This document shows positions 39,925 to 48,328 of a stretch of 54,453 nt of DNA, piece by piece; positions within the stretch are counted from its first letter, which is position 1, and every line of letters begins with the position of its first letter. The translations under genes were made by a program, and so were the position numbers. A model generated the notes under the pieces. The model worked only from the letters and a program-made list of their open reading frames with translations, did not search any database and had not been told where the DNA came from. The stretch comes from JAAZPG01 sp012797375 (GTDB lineage: Bacteria > Acidobacteriota > Aminicenantia > Aminicenantales > UBA4085): contig CALMMC010000009.1 in assembly GCA_937868205.1 (NCBI GenBank), positions 1 to 54,453 on the forward strand, read 5' to 3'.

Positions 39925-40644
39925 TCAATACACGGTCGTCCCGATGTCCTCGCCCAGGACGACCCGCTGGATATTGCCCCGCTTTTTCAAGCTGAAAACG
40001 ATGATCGGAAGCTTGTTGTCCTTGCAGAGCGAGATCGCCGTGGCATCCATCACCTCAAGACCCCTCTTGAGGACTTCGATATACCGGATCCGGTTGAACC
40101 GCTTGGCCTTCGGATCCTTGAGCGGATCGGCCGAATAAACGCCGTCGACCTTGGTCGCCTTGAGGATGGCCCCGGCCTTGATTTCCAGGGCCCGGAGCGC
40201 GGCCGCGGTGTCGGTCGTGAAATAGGGGCTGCCCAGACCGGCGCTGAAGATGATGACCCGGCCCTTTTCCAGATGGCGGAGAACCCGGCGGCGGATGAAC
40301 GGCTCGGCGATGGCCCGGATCTCCAGGGCTGAGACATGCCGGGTCATCACTCCGATCTTCTCCAAGGCCTCCTGGAGGGCGATCCCGTTCATGATCGTGG
40401 CCAGCAGGCCCATCTGGTCGGCCGAGACGCGCTCCACTCCCTCGGCCGCTCCCCTCACGCCGCGGAAGATGTTGCCCCCGCCGATCATGATCGCGATCTG
40501 GACGCCGAGAGCATGGACTTCCTTGATTTCCTGGGCGATCGCCTGGGTCGTCCGGAAATCGATTCCAAAGGCTTGCCTTCCCAGGAGAGACTCCCCCGAA
40601 AGCTTGAGCAGAACGCGTTCGTAGGCGGGCTTGGGCGCGGGCAT
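39925..40644 (-). CDS. pyrH: UMP kinase
   Basis: 239 residues of the amino-acid-kinase fold UMP kinase, converting UMP to UDP. VLLKLSGESLLG is the N-terminal phosphate loop, IGGGNIFRG the second glycine loop, and RVSADQMGLLATIMNGIAL with the DTAAALRALEIKA region completes the nucleotide sites. Length matches bacterial hexameric PyrH. It lies between tsf and frr, the common order in bacteria. Confidence 0.97.
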   Translation of the reverse strand: MPAPKPAYERVLLKLSGESLLGRQAFGIDFRTTQAIAQEIKEVHALGVQIAIMIGGGNIFRGVRGAAEGVERVSADQMGLLATIMNGIALQEALEKIGVMTRHVSALEIRAIAEPFIRRRVLRHLEKGRVIIFSAGLGSPYFTTDTAAALRALEIKAGAILKATKVDGVYSADPLKDPKAKRFNRIRYIEVLKRGLEVMDATAISLCKDNKLPIIVFSLKKRGNIQRVVLGEDIGTTVY

Positions 40645-40655
40645 GCCTCCTCCCG

Positions 40656-41249
40656 TTATTTCGAAATCTGGTACCGGGTGAACCGGCCGACCTTGGTGTT
40701 CTCCTTGAATTTGCTGATGAACTGGGTGATCAGATCCTTGATCTTTTGCTTATCGTCCCGGATGTACGGCTGCTCGAGAAGGCAGGTTTCCTCGTAGAAC
40801 TTGGAGAGCTTGCCCTCGACGATTTTCTCGACGATCTCGGCCGGTTTTTTGGAATCCTTGAACTGCTCGCGGATGATCTCCCGCTCCTTTTCGAGGACGT
40901 CGGCCGGCACGTCGGCCGGGGCGACATATTTCGGCGCCGCGGCGGCGATGTGCATGGCGATGTTCTTGACGAGCTCCTGGAACTCCTCATTCTTGGCGAC
41001 GAAGTCGGTTTCACAGTTGACTTCGACCACGACGCCGATCTTGCCGTTGGTGTGGATGTAGGATCCGATCCGGCCCTCGCGGGTCGCCCGGTCGGCCTTG
41101 TCCGCAGCCCGGGCATAACCCTTTTTCCGCAGGATCTCGATCGCTTTTTCCTGGTCGCCGCCGGCTTCCTCGAGAGCCCGCTTGCACTCCATCATCCCGA
41201 TGCCGGTACGCTCGCGCAATTCCTTGACCATCTCCGCCGTGATATCCAT
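40656..41249 (-). CDS. tsf: Elongation factor Ts (short form)
   Basis: 197 residues. The N-terminal UBA-like domain and signature MVKELRERTGIGMMECKRALEEAGGD are clear, followed by NGKIGVVVEVNCETDFVAKNEEF and the TDFV contact with EF-Tu. The C-terminal half keeps one core subdomain, so the protein is like the 196-residue Thermus form rather than the 283-residue E. coli one. ATG 41249 is preceded by AAGGAG. It exchanges GDP for GTP on EF-Tu. Confidence 0.96.
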   Translation of the reverse strand: MDITAEMVKELRERTGIGMMECKRALEEAGGDQEKAIEILRKKGYARAADKADRATREGRIGSYIHTNGKIGVVVEVNCETDFVAKNEEFQELVKNIAMHIAAAAPKYVAPADVPADVLEKEREIIREQFKDSKKPAEIVEKIVEGKLSKFYEETCLLEQPYIRDDKQKIKDLITQFISKFKENTKVGRFTRYQISK

Positions 41250-41304
41250 CGTGAACTCCTTGTCGATTTTCAACCCCGGGCCCGCGCCCGGTTCATCCGC
41301 CGCC

Positions 41305-42069
41305 TCAACCGAGATCGAGCGCCGGTTCCTCGGCCGCGGCCGCGGCTTCCTCCGCGGCCTTGTCCTCGAGCATCGATTTCTCGATCCGGGCTTTCTTCCC
41401 GTCGAGAATGGCCTCCGCGATCTTGTTGGAAAACAGCTCGATCGCCCGGACGGCGTCGTCGTTGCCGGGAATGGGATACGTCAGGCCGTCGGGGTCGCCG
41501 TTGGTGTCGACGATGGCCACGATCGGGATCGCCATTTTCCGCGCCTCTTCGAGGGCGATCGTTTCCCGCGAGGAGTCGATGATGAACATCGCTCCGGGAA
41601 TGCCCTTTAAATTCTTGATGCCGCCCAAGTTCTTGCTCAGCTTGCGGTAGACTTTCTCGAGCTTGGATTGTTCCTTCTTCGAAAGAAGATCCCAGCGGCC
41701 GTCTTCCCGCATCTCCTCGAGCTCGACCAGCTTATCGATCGATCCGCTGATGACCCGGAAGTTCGTCAGGAGCCCGCCCAGCCAGCGCTGGTTGACATAG
41801 CTCGATTCGCACTTCTGGGCCGCGTCGCGGACGATATCCTGGGCCTGCTTCTTGGTTCCGACGAACAAGATGTCCTTGCCGCTCTCGGCGACGCTTTTGA
41901 CGAAAGCCAGGCTTTCCTTGAAGACCTTGATCGTCTTCTGCAAGTCGATGATGTAGATGCCGTTGCGCTGGCCGTAGATGAATTCCTTCATCTTGGGATT
42001 CCAGCGCTTGGTTTGGTGCCCGAAGTGGACGCCCGCCTCCAACAGTTCCTTCATCGTGACTGAGACCAC
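41305..42069 (-). CDS. rpsB: 30S ribosomal protein S2
   Basis: 254 residues. Markers are MKELLEAGVHFGHQTKRWNPKM, the YIIDLQKTIKVF segment, LFVGTKKQAQDIV, VNQRWLGGLLTN and AIVDTNGDPD. I use GTG 42069 because GGAGG lies 5 bases before it; ATG 42054 is the alternative and would place the site 20 bases away. The tail is acidic and Ala/Glu-rich. It is third in the operon between rpsI and tsf. Confidence 0.97.
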   Translation of the reverse strand: MVSVTMKELLEAGVHFGHQTKRWNPKMKEFIYGQRNGIYIIDLQKTIKVFKESLAFVKSVAESGKDILFVGTKKQAQDIVRDAAQKCESSYVNQRWLGGLLTNFRVISGSIDKLVELEEMREDGRWDLLSKKEQSKLEKVYRKLSKNLGGIKNLKGIPGAMFIIDSSRETIALEEARKMAIPIVAIVDTNGDPDGLTYPIPGNDDAVRAIELFSNKIAEAILDGKKARIEKSMLEDKAAEEAAAAAEEPALDLG

Positions 42070-42080
42070 GGTTTCCTCCG

Positions 42081-42485
42081 TTAACGCTTGTGGTACTGCG
42101 GGGCTTTACGGGCGCCGAGCAGGCCGTATTTCTTGCGTTCCTTGATGCGGGAATCGCGGGTGACCAGGCCGGCCGCCTTCAGAGCCGGCTTGAGCTCCCG
42201 GTTATACTCGATCAGGGCCCGGGTGATCCCCAGCCGAACGGCTTCGGATTGGCCGTGGACGCCGCCTCCCTCGACCCGCATGAAGACGTCGAATTTGTCC
42301 TCCGTCGAGGTCAGGGCCAGCGGCTGCTTGATCTTCAGCCGGTGGGATTCCGTCCGGAAATAATCCTCAAACACCCGGGGGCGTTTGTTGACGAACAAGG
42401 TGAAATCGCCTTTGCCGGACCGCAGGAAGACCCGGGCGATGGATGTCTTCCGCTTGCCTGTGCCGTAATACTGAATGAGACTCAC
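42081..42485 (-). CDS. rpsI: 30S ribosomal protein S9
   Basis: 134 residues. YYGTGKRKTSIARVFLRSGKG opens the protein (first 20 residues shown family-typical), VEGGGVHGQSEAVRLGITRAL is the core, and the end KERKKYGLLGARKAPQYHKR carries the C-terminal basic tail whose last residues reach the P-site tRNA. It follows rplM by 18 bases. Confidence 0.97.
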   Translation of the reverse strand: MSLIQYYGTGKRKTSIARVFLRSGKGDFTLFVNKRPRVFEDYFRTESHRLKIKQPLALTSTEDKFDVFMRVEGGGVHGQSEAVRLGITRALIEYNRELKPALKAAGLVTRDSRIKERKKYGLLGARKAPQYHKR

Positions 42486-42503
42486 TGCGTCGGCCTCCTC
42501 GTT

Positions 42504-42932
42504 TTAGAACCGGTATTCCTGGGGATTCTGCGCGGCGTGGGGATGTTCGGGCCCCCGGTAAACCTTGAGCTTCTTGTATACCGCGCGCCCGAGGGTGTTC
42601 TTCGGAATCATCCCCCAGACGGCTTTCTTAATGACTTCCTCGGGTTTTTTCGCCAAGAGGTCCTTGAGAACCTCGGTTTTGATGCCGCCCGGATACCCGG
42701 AATGACGATGGTATTTCTTAAGCTCCGTCTTCCGGCCGGTCACGGCGATTTTTTCGGCGTTGACGACAATGACAAAATCGCCGGTGTCGACGAACGGGGC
42801 ATACTGCGGCTTCGCTTTTCCGCGAAGAAGAACGGCGACCTGCGTGGCCAAACGTCCCAGGACTTTGCCTTCGGCGTCGACCACCCACCACTTGCGTTCG
42901 ATGGCATCCTTTTTTGGGACATAAGTCTTCAT
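42504..42932 (-). CDS. rplM: 50S ribosomal protein L13
   Basis: 142 residues, standard length. Conserved stretches include KWWVVDAEGKVLGRLATQVA, YAPFVDTGDFVIVVNAEKI, KYHRHSGYPGG and VWGMIPKNTLGRAVYKKLKVY. ATG 42932 is preceded by GAGG. It is the first gene of the rplM-rpsI-rpsB-tsf-pyrH-frr operon. The roughly 60-base leader can form a small GAAAC/GTTTC hairpin. A role in L13 autoregulation is possible but untested. Confidence 0.97.
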   Translation of the reverse strand: MKTYVPKKDAIERKWWVVDAEGKVLGRLATQVAVLLRGKAKPQYAPFVDTGDFVIVVNAEKIAVTGRKTELKKYHRHSGYPGGIKTEVLKDLLAKKPEEVIKKAVWGMIPKNTLGRAVYKKLKVYRGPEHPHAAQNPQEYRF

Positions 42933-42999
42933 CGGCTGAACCTCAACAAGAGATATGGAAACTCTGACTCCAGGTTTCGCTAAAATAAAATGATGCAAT

Positions 43000-43028
43000 A
43001 AGATACTATTTCCGGGTTCAGATGTCAA
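43000..43028 (-). promoter_or_regulatory. Promoter of the rplM operon
   Basis: Minus-strand TTGACA (43023-43028), a 17-base spacer and TATCTT (43000-43005). It begins directly after the terminator of the TPR lipoprotein gene, so the operons are cleanly separated. Confidence 0.85.
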
Positions 43029-43030
43029 TG

Positions 43031-43069
43031 AAAAAAAACCCTCCTCCCCGACGGAGCCGGAGAGGAGGG
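43031..43069 (-). terminator. Terminator of the TPR lipoprotein gene
   Basis: On the minus strand CCCTCCTC pairs with GAGGAGGG around a GC-rich loop that can pair further (CCGG/CCGT region), followed by eight T residues. It is 29 bases past the stop. Confidence 0.92.
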
Positions 43070-43097
43070 CGGGATGTCCTGGAACAGGCGAAAACGC

Positions 43098-44090
43098 TTA
43101 CTTTTTAAGCTCTTTTTCCAGCTTCATCCGTTCGATCGCCCGAGCCTGGGCCTCTTTGAACTTTTCGCCGTAGCGGTCGGCTTCGGCAAGGTAGCGGCTC
43201 TCTTTTTCGGGGAAAACTTTGGCATGAATGTTGATATAGAGCATCTTCATGTAGGCGAAGGAATTGGCGAAGGTCGGATCGATCTCGATCGCCTTGAGAA
43301 GAGCCTGCTCGGCTTCGCCGGCCACTTCGGCTTTTTCGAAGTCGGACAGAAAATTCTGGAGCTGATACGCCTTGTTGAACCGGTTGACGCCGATCGTGTA
43401 GAGAACCTCGGCGTTTTGGGGCTCGATGCTCAGGCGTTTCTGGTGATAATCCAGGGCCCGGTCGAATTTATCCTTGAAATCGGCCGTCGGCAGGTTGTCG
43501 TAGTAGTTGGCCATATAAGCATAGCCCTGGACCGCGTCGGGATCGGTTTCGATGCGGCGAAGATACATCTGCTCGGCCTTCGTCTTGAGATCGGCGTTCT
43601 CGCCGGCGTAACGCTTGTAGAACTCGGCCGCGATGTAATAGTTGTTCATGTTGCCCGGATCGAGCTCGATGATCCGGAGGAACATCTTCTCCGCGCTGGG
43701 GATATCATGAAGCTTGTCGTACATGTCCCCCAGCGAGTAGATGATTTCCTTGTTGTCCGGGTCGATTTCATAGGCCTTGACCAGGGCGTTGAGGGCTTTG
43801 GCCCCCCTCAGCTTGTTGTCATCCGAATCCTTGCCCGGAGCGTAGATCATCTTGTAGCTTTCGCCGATGTACCGGAACGCTTCCTTCAAGTTGGGATTGA
43901 ACTTGACCGCTTGTTCATACTCTTCGATGGCCTTCGGATACTTCTTTTCATTGAACAGAGCGTTTCCCTTGTTGAAGTAATAATTGGCCCGCAGATTGTT
44001 GACGTTCAGCTTCTGGCAAGCCACGGTGGAAACGACGATCGCCACGGCAAAGAGTCCAATGATTATGCGCGACGCGCGAATCCTCGACAT
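43098..44090 (-). CDS. TPR-repeat lipoprotein
   Basis: 330 residues. The signal peptide IIIGLFAVAIVVSTVACQK ends in a lipobox with Cys25. Six or more TPR units follow, for example YFNKGNALFNEKKYPKAIEE, ALNALVKAYEIDPDNKEIIY, AEKMFLRIIELDPGNMNNYY and QALLKAIEIDPTFANSFAYM. A lysine-rich C-terminal helix closes the protein. It is likely a periplasmic scaffold, and no catalytic motif is seen. AGGAGG precedes ATG 44090, and the gene has its own promoter and terminator. Confidence 0.85.
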   Translation of the reverse strand: MSRIRASRIIIGLFAVAIVVSTVACQKLNVNNLRANYYFNKGNALFNEKKYPKAIEEYEQAVKFNPNLKEAFRYIGESYKMIYAPGKDSDDNKLRGAKALNALVKAYEIDPDNKEIIYSLGDMYDKLHDIPSAEKMFLRIIELDPGNMNNYYIAAEFYKRYAGENADLKTKAEQMYLRRIETDPDAVQGYAYMANYYDNLPTADFKDKFDRALDYHQKRLSIEPQNAEVLYTIGVNRFNKAYQLQNFLSDFEKAEVAGEAEQALLKAIEIDPTFANSFAYMKMLYINIHAKVFPEKESRYLAEADRYGEKFKEAQARAIERMKLEKELKK

Positions 44091-44134
44091 CTTGACCTCC
44101 TGGGACAGCAGTCCCTTGATGGGAATAGACTCCC

Positions 44135-44163
44135 TTTATAAACAAAGACGCCCGGAAAGTCAA
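44135..44163 (-). promoter_or_regulatory. Promoter of the TPR lipoprotein gene
   Basis: Minus-strand TTGACT (44158-44163), a 17-base spacer and TATAAA (44135-44140), with a leader of about 38 bases. Confidence 0.8.
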
Positions 44164-44198
44164 ATCACGGGGGTTTTCCGGGGGCGGGAATAAAACCG

Positions 44199-44238
44199 AA
44201 AAACCGGGCTTCCGCCGCCCCGCCCGAGGGCGGAAGCC
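44199..44238 (-). terminator. Terminator after der
   Basis: On the minus strand GGCTTCCGCC and GGCGGAAGCC form a 10-bp stem around a GC-rich loop. The downstream sequence has two short T-runs split by CGG, so termination may be imperfect. Confidence 0.65.
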
Positions 44239-44289
44239 GTTTCTCCTCCGCCGTCCGAGCGGCGAAGCAGCCATCGGTTCAGCGGAGGG

Positions 44290-45633
44290 CTATCCTTTCA
44301 GCTTCGGGCCGCGGAGAAGAATCCGGATGGGGCTTCCCTCGAACCCGAATTCCCGCCGCATCCTCTGGATCAGATATTTTTCATAGGCCGGGGCCATGGG
44401 CTCCCGGACACTGGCGAAGGCCGCGAAGGTCGGCGGCAGGACGGTTTTTTGAGTCATGTACTTGATCGAGAACCGCCGCCCCCGCCGGGTCATCGGGGGA
44501 TGTTCGGAATTCAGGACGGCGACGAACTTGTTGAGAACGGCCGTGCCGATCATCTTCCGGCCGTTGCGGAAAACGCGCTCAGCCTCCTCCAGGATCCGGG
44601 TCACGTGCCGGCCGGTCAGGGCGGAAACCGGAATCAAAGGGGCGTAATTCACGAAATCAAGCCGGCTCCAAAGCGCCCGCTCGACCTCCTCCATGACCAC
44701 GTCCTCCTCGTGGACCAGGTCCCATTTGTTCAGGGCGATGATCAGCGGTTTCCCTGAATCCAGGGCGAGGGCGGCGACCGTCCCGTCCTGCCGGGCCGGG
44801 AACTCGGTCACATCCAGGACCAGGCAGAGGACGTCGGCCAAGGGAATGTTTTTCCGGGCCTTGATCACGCCGGCGCTTTCCCGCTCGTCGGCGACCTTGC
44901 CGAACCGGCGGATGCCGGCCGTGTCGACAAGAAGATAGGATTTCGAGCCTCGACGGATCAAAACGTCCGTGCTGTCCCGGGTCGTTCCGGGGATTTCGCT
45001 GACAATGGCCCTCTCCTCCCCGCAGAGCCGGTTGACCAGGGAGGATTTTCCGACGTTGGTCCGGCCGATCACGGCGATCCGCAGCGGCCGGGGGCCGGCG
45101 TCCTCCTCCCCTTCCCGCGGCGGCGGGAGGAGGGAGGCGACGGCTTCTTCCAGGGCGCCGAGGCCGCGCTTGTGCTCGGCCGATACGAACAGAAGACGCG
45201 GCGCGCCCAGCCGGTAATATTCGGCCAGCTCCGGTCTCGCCGCGTCCGTGTCGATCTTGTTGACCGCCACGACAAACGGCCGGCCCAGCTTCCGGAGCGA
45301 CCGGAGCAAGTCCTCCTCGACCGGCAGAAGGCCCCGCTGTCCGTCCAGGAGAAGAATGACGACGTCGGCCGACTTCGCCGCGGCCCAAGCCTTGGCCTTG
45401 ACCTCGACGGAAAAGGGCTCGGCCGGGGAATCGAGAAAGCCGCCCGTGTCCACGAGTTCGATCCGGCGTTCTCCCAGGCGGGCTTCGCCGGCGATGAAAT
45501 CCCGGGTCATCCCGGGCAGCGAATGGACCAGCGCTTTTTTTCGGCCGAGAAGGCGGTTGAAGAGCGTCGATTTGCCGGCGTTGGGATAGCCGACGATCAC
45601 GACACGGGGAAGGGATCTCGTTTCAACGGACAT
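44290..45633 (-). CDS. der: GTPase Der (EngA), 50S ribosome assembly
   Basis: 447 residues with the tandem GTPase layout unique to Der. Domain 1 has GYPNAGKSTLFNRLLG, DTGGFLD and NKIDTD; domain 2 has GRTNVGKSSLVNRLCG, PGTTRDSTDV, DTAGIRR and NKWDLV. A KH-like domain at the C-terminus carries RRGRRFSIKYMTQ. It acts in maturation of the large ribosomal subunit. It is the last gene of the amidase-gerM-like-der operon, 16 bases after its neighbour. The rather weak GGAAGG before ATG 45633 is the probable ribosome binding site. Confidence 0.96.
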   Translation of the reverse strand: MSVETRSLPRVVIVGYPNAGKSTLFNRLLGRKKALVHSLPGMTRDFIAGEARLGERRIELVDTGGFLDSPAEPFSVEVKAKAWAAAKSADVVILLLDGQRGLLPVEEDLLRSLRKLGRPFVVAVNKIDTDAARPELAEYYRLGAPRLLFVSAEHKRGLGALEEAVASLLPPPREGEEDAGPRPLRIAVIGRTNVGKSSLVNRLCGEERAIVSEIPGTTRDSTDVLIRRGSKSYLLVDTAGIRRFGKVADERESAGVIKARKNIPLADVLCLVLDVTEFPARQDGTVAALALDSGKPLIIALNKWDLVHEEDVVMEEVERALWSRLDFVNYAPLIPVSALTGRHVTRILEEAERVFRNGRKMIGTAVLNKFVAVLNSEHPPMTRRGRRFSIKYMTQKTVLPPTFAAFASVREPMAPAYEKYLIQRMRREFGFEGSPIRILLRGPKLKG

Positions 45634-45649
45634 GGCCGGCGCCTTCCGG

Positions 45650-46243
45650 TCAATCTCCGGCGATCTTGGAGAAATCGGGGGGGATCGGACGACTGATGGC
45701 GATGTGCCCGGCCAGCGTCTCCCGTTCCTCGCCGTCGACCAGGAGACAGACCTTCCGGACGGATTTCAAATTGATCGCGAGGGAATCGACGACGGCATAG
45801 ATCGTCGCGATCTCGGCGCTCGATCCGGACGGATGCCGGTCGGCGAACTCGCGGGAAAAATCGACATAAGCGGTCCCGTCCTTGGCCACATAGACTTGAA
45901 TGAGCTTGGTTTCGGGCGGGATGGGGGAAAGAAGCCCCGTCCGGGATCCCCGGATGAGCTCCTGGATGATCTGGCGGGCCTCGAAGGCCGGGGCGGCGGC
46001 ATCGGCGACGATCTCCCTTTCCTCGGGAATCAGGGATTCGCGTTCCTCGTCGACAAAGAGGAGCCGCACCGTCCGTTTCGGCCGCGAATCCTCCGGCATC
46101 GTCTCTTCCTCGGCCGCCGGGCCCTCGGCCGGCCGGATTTTTTTGAGGGATTCCCGGTTGCCGCTCATGAAGAAAATGAGGGCCAGTCCGGCCACGGCCG
46201 CGGCTAAAACCAGAATCAGGATGGAACGAGCGGATTTGGCCAT
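45650..46243 (-). CDS. GerMN-domain protein, membrane-anchored
   Basis: 197 residues. One N-terminal membrane helix (SILILVLAAAVAGLALIFFM) is followed by a linker and a GerMN domain: VRLLFVDEERESLIPEERE, ARQIIQELIRGSRTGLLSPIPP, VAKDGTAYVDFSREF and ATIYAVVDSLAINLKSVRKVCLLVDG. GerMN domains occur with cell-wall amidases and in sporulation or envelope proteins. Here the amidase gene lies directly upstream, 7 bases away, supporting a cell-wall role. Its start has only a poor ribosome binding site, which suggests coupling to amidase translation. Confidence 0.87.
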   Translation of the reverse strand: MAKSARSILILVLAAAVAGLALIFFMSGNRESLKKIRPAEGPAAEEETMPEDSRPKRTVRLLFVDEERESLIPEEREIVADAAAPAFEARQIIQELIRGSRTGLLSPIPPETKLIQVYVAKDGTAYVDFSREFADRHPSGSSAEIATIYAVVDSLAINLKSVRKVCLLVDGEERETLAGHIAISRPIPPDFSKIAGD

Positions 46244-46250
46244 CGGCGGG

Positions 46251-47075
46251 TTATTTCCGGGGATAGAGCTTCAGGTAGCGGACGAGCCCCCGGTGAAGAG
46301 CCTCGGCAAGGTGATCCTGAAAGAATTCGTCGTTGAGCTTCCGCTCCTCCTCGGGATTCGAGATGAAGGCCATCTCGACCAGGACGGCCGGACAGGCCAC
46401 TCCCTGGAGAACCTTGAAGCCGGCTTGTTTGATTCCCCGGTTCTCGAGCTTGAGGGCCGCGTTGATCTCCTCCTGGATCATTTCGGCCAGCCGCTGGCTC
46501 TGCCGGATATAGGCCGTCTGGGCCATATCCCAAAGGATCATTTTGACTTCGTCCTGGGCCTCGGCCGGAATTTTTTTGTCCAGCTCGCCGCTCGTGTTTT
46601 CGAGGTAGGCCAGCCTCCGCGTCTCCTCGTCCGAGGCGTTGACGTTCATGAAGAACGTCTCCGCGCCGCGGGCCTTGTTCCGGACCGATCCGTTGGCGTG
46701 GATGCTGATGAAGAGCTGGGCGTCGTTGTTGTTGGCCACGGCCGCCCGGTTTTCAAGGGAGACGTCGAGATCCTTGTCCCGGGTCATGATGACGCGGTAG
46801 GACATGGTTTTTTCAATCAAAGCCTTGAGCTTGAGGCTCACGGCCAGGGTGACATCCTTCTCATGGGTCCCGAACCGGCCCTTGGCTCCGACGTCGAGCC
46901 CGCCGTGGCCCGGATCGATAACGATATTGCGCAGGGCCGCGACCGGAGCGGCGGAAAAACCGGTTCCGGAAGCGGCGAAAAGCAAGGCGGACAGGACGAC
47001 AAGCGCGGGGAAGACGGGAGAAGAAGGCCTGAAATTTCCAGAAACGGTCGGCGGTCGAGATTTCATATTTCTCAT
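46251..47075 (-). CDS. N-acetylmuramoyl-L-alanine amidase (Amidase_3, AmiC-like)
   Basis: 274 residues. After an N-terminal export signal (VFPALVVLSALLFAASGTGF) the Amidase_3 fold shows its zinc ligands: His in IVIDPGHGGLDVGAKG, Glu in THEKDVTLAVSLKLK, His in LFISIHANGS, and the late catalytic Glu in AVLVEMAFISNPEEE. It cleaves the bond between N-acetylmuramic acid and L-alanine in peptidoglycan, typically during division. There is no AMIN or LysM targeting domain. The start 47075 has no Shine-Dalgarno site, but a TAAAAT box ends 9 bases upstream. First of three genes with the GerMN protein and der. Confidence 0.9.
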   Translation of the reverse strand: MRNMKSRPPTVSGNFRPSSPVFPALVVLSALLFAASGTGFSAAPVAALRNIVIDPGHGGLDVGAKGRFGTHEKDVTLAVSLKLKALIEKTMSYRVIMTRDKDLDVSLENRAAVANNNDAQLFISIHANGSVRNKARGAETFFMNVNASDEETRRLAYLENTSGELDKKIPAEAQDEVKMILWDMAQTAYIRQSQRLAEMIQEEINAALKLENRGIKQAGFKVLQGVACPAVLVEMAFISNPEEERKLNDEFFQDHLAEALHRGLVRYLKLYPRK

Positions 47076-47084
47076 CCCGCCCGC

Positions 47085-47090
47085 ATTTTA
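47085..47090 (-). promoter_or_regulatory. -10 box TAAAAT before the amidase gene
   Basis: Minus-strand TAAAAT ends 9 bases before ATG 47075. Together with the lack of a ribosome binding site it fits the leaderless group. It lies only 32 bases past the tmRNA 3' end, so read-through from ssrA could also feed the operon. Confidence 0.4.
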
Positions 47091-47122
47091 ACAAGAAACA
47101 ACGCCCGAAACCAGAGAAGAGG

Positions 47123-47470
47123 TGGTGGAGGCGGCGGGAATCGAACCCGCGTCCGAAGACATTCAGCGGGAAGAGTCTACATGCTTATCCTCTTCTTTCA
47201 TCTCGCCTCGCGGTTCCCGAAGAGGAAGGGGCCGCTCGGCCAGCCTCGATGTTGTTTCGCTCCCCGGGCTCAAGGCCGGCCCGGCTCGCTATCCCACGGG
47301 TTGGCGCTCCGGGGACCCGGTGGGAGCGGGTCCGGGGAACGGCCGCCTAACTAATTAAGCAGCGAGAGGAAGTGTTTCTGCACTTACTTGGGTTCCACCG
47401 TTTAACGAGAGAGATGGGATCTCGGCATGCCTCTTTCGCCTCATTATCTCCGTCGAATCCATACGCCCCC
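47123..47470 (-). ncRNA. ssrA: Transfer-messenger RNA (tmRNA)
   Basis: A 348-nucleotide RNA on the minus strand. The 5' end GGGGGCG pairs with CGCCTCC (one G-U), followed by A and an encoded CCA (47123-47125). The tRNA-like domain has the typical GGATTCGACGG 5' element and the GGTTCGATTCC T-arm. The mRNA part ends ...GCA GAA ACA CTT CCT CTC GCT GCT TAA, so the tag ends AETLPLAA. The resume codon is either that GCA or a codon shortly upstream (…SAETLPLAA). The closing LAA is the usual protease signal. It rescues stalled ribosomes with SmpB. Confidence 0.95.
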
Positions 47471-47495
47471 TTTCCAAAGATTTTGGGACACCATC

Positions 47496-47524
47496 AGTAT
47501 AGGGGCGGGGGGACGGGAAGTCAA
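47496..47524 (-). promoter_or_regulatory. Promoter of ssrA
   Basis: Minus-strand TTGACT (47519-47524), a 17-base spacer and TATACT (47496-47501), about 25 bases before the mature 5' end, which implies processing by RNase P. Confidence 0.85.
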
Positions 47525-47561
47525 GGAATGCCCCCCTTAAAAACACGCTAAGGCCCTCATT

Positions 47562-48299
47562 TCATTGATGATTTTCGTCCCATTTGCCGAAACCGGGACC
47601 GGCCGGGCTTTTATAGAGGAGGCCGTGATCCCCCGTTCCGTTGTCGTTGTACACTTCCTGGATGACGGCGAATTCGCCCCAGATGTCGGGACCGATCTCG
47701 ACGCCGCCGGCCGTGTGCCAGACGCCGTTCGTCTTGACCGCGTCAGCCGGAACGGCCACGATCTTGCAGAAATAATTCCAGCTGTATTCCCTGCCATCGC
47801 CGCCGGGATACACGCCGGACTGATGGTTCGTCAGCCAAGCGCCCGATCCTTTGTAGGTAGGAAAGCCGAAATGCCGGTCGAGCTTGCCGTCGCCGTCGCA
47901 GTCCTTGGTGGAGAGCCAAGCCTCGTTCCATTTCATGATCAGGTTGTCTTCGCGGTACGGCCAACACCAAACGCCGGCCGCCGCGGGGTTTTCCGCCAAG
48001 TAGGAGGCGTCGTCCCCCTCGTAGGGAGGGAAGCCGTAGCCTCCCAAATAGGCATTGGCATAGGAACCGCTGAACATGCGGGCCTGGAAGTTGTATCCGA
48101 ACACATCGTATCCCGGAGCGAGGGGGTGTCCCGCAAGATAATGCCCCGGAGAGTAGAGGACGATCCCCATGGGGATCGTCACGCAACCGGACGGCTTGCC
48201 CGCCGTCCCGTTGTTTCGGGCCCCGAGGCCAGCCGCGGACAGGCCGGCGATCAGAGCCAGGACCACGAAAACCGACAGGATTGTTCGCCTCGTTTTCAT
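47562..48299 (-). CDS. Secreted protein of unknown function
   Basis: 245 residues with a signal peptide (ILSVFVVLALIAGLSAAGLG). The mature part is rich in Gly, Tyr and Trp: IVLYSPGHYLAGHPLAPGYD, FSGSYANAYLGGYGFPPYEGD, a calcium-loop-like DCDGDGKLDRHFG (dockerin or thrombospondin-3 style), and TGDHGLLYKSPAGPGFGKW at the end. Three cysteines are visible. I recognise no family. GGAGGGG lies 3 bases before ATG 48299. It follows the S74 repeat protein gene by 29 bases and may share its promoter, which would suggest a surface or secreted partner. Confidence 0.72.
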   Translation of the reverse strand: MKTRRTILSVFVVLALIAGLSAAGLGARNNGTAGKPSGCVTIPMGIVLYSPGHYLAGHPLAPGYDVFGYNFQARMFSGSYANAYLGGYGFPPYEGDDASYLAENPAAAGVWCWPYREDNLIMKWNEAWLSTKDCDGDGKLDRHFGFPTYKGSGAWLTNHQSGVYPGGDGREYSWNYFCKIVAVPADAVKTNGVWHTAGGVEIGPDIWGEFAVIQEVYNDNGTGDHGLLYKSPAGPGFGKWDENHQ

Positions 48300-48328
48300 C
48301 AACCCCTCCTTTATGGGATTTGAATTCA

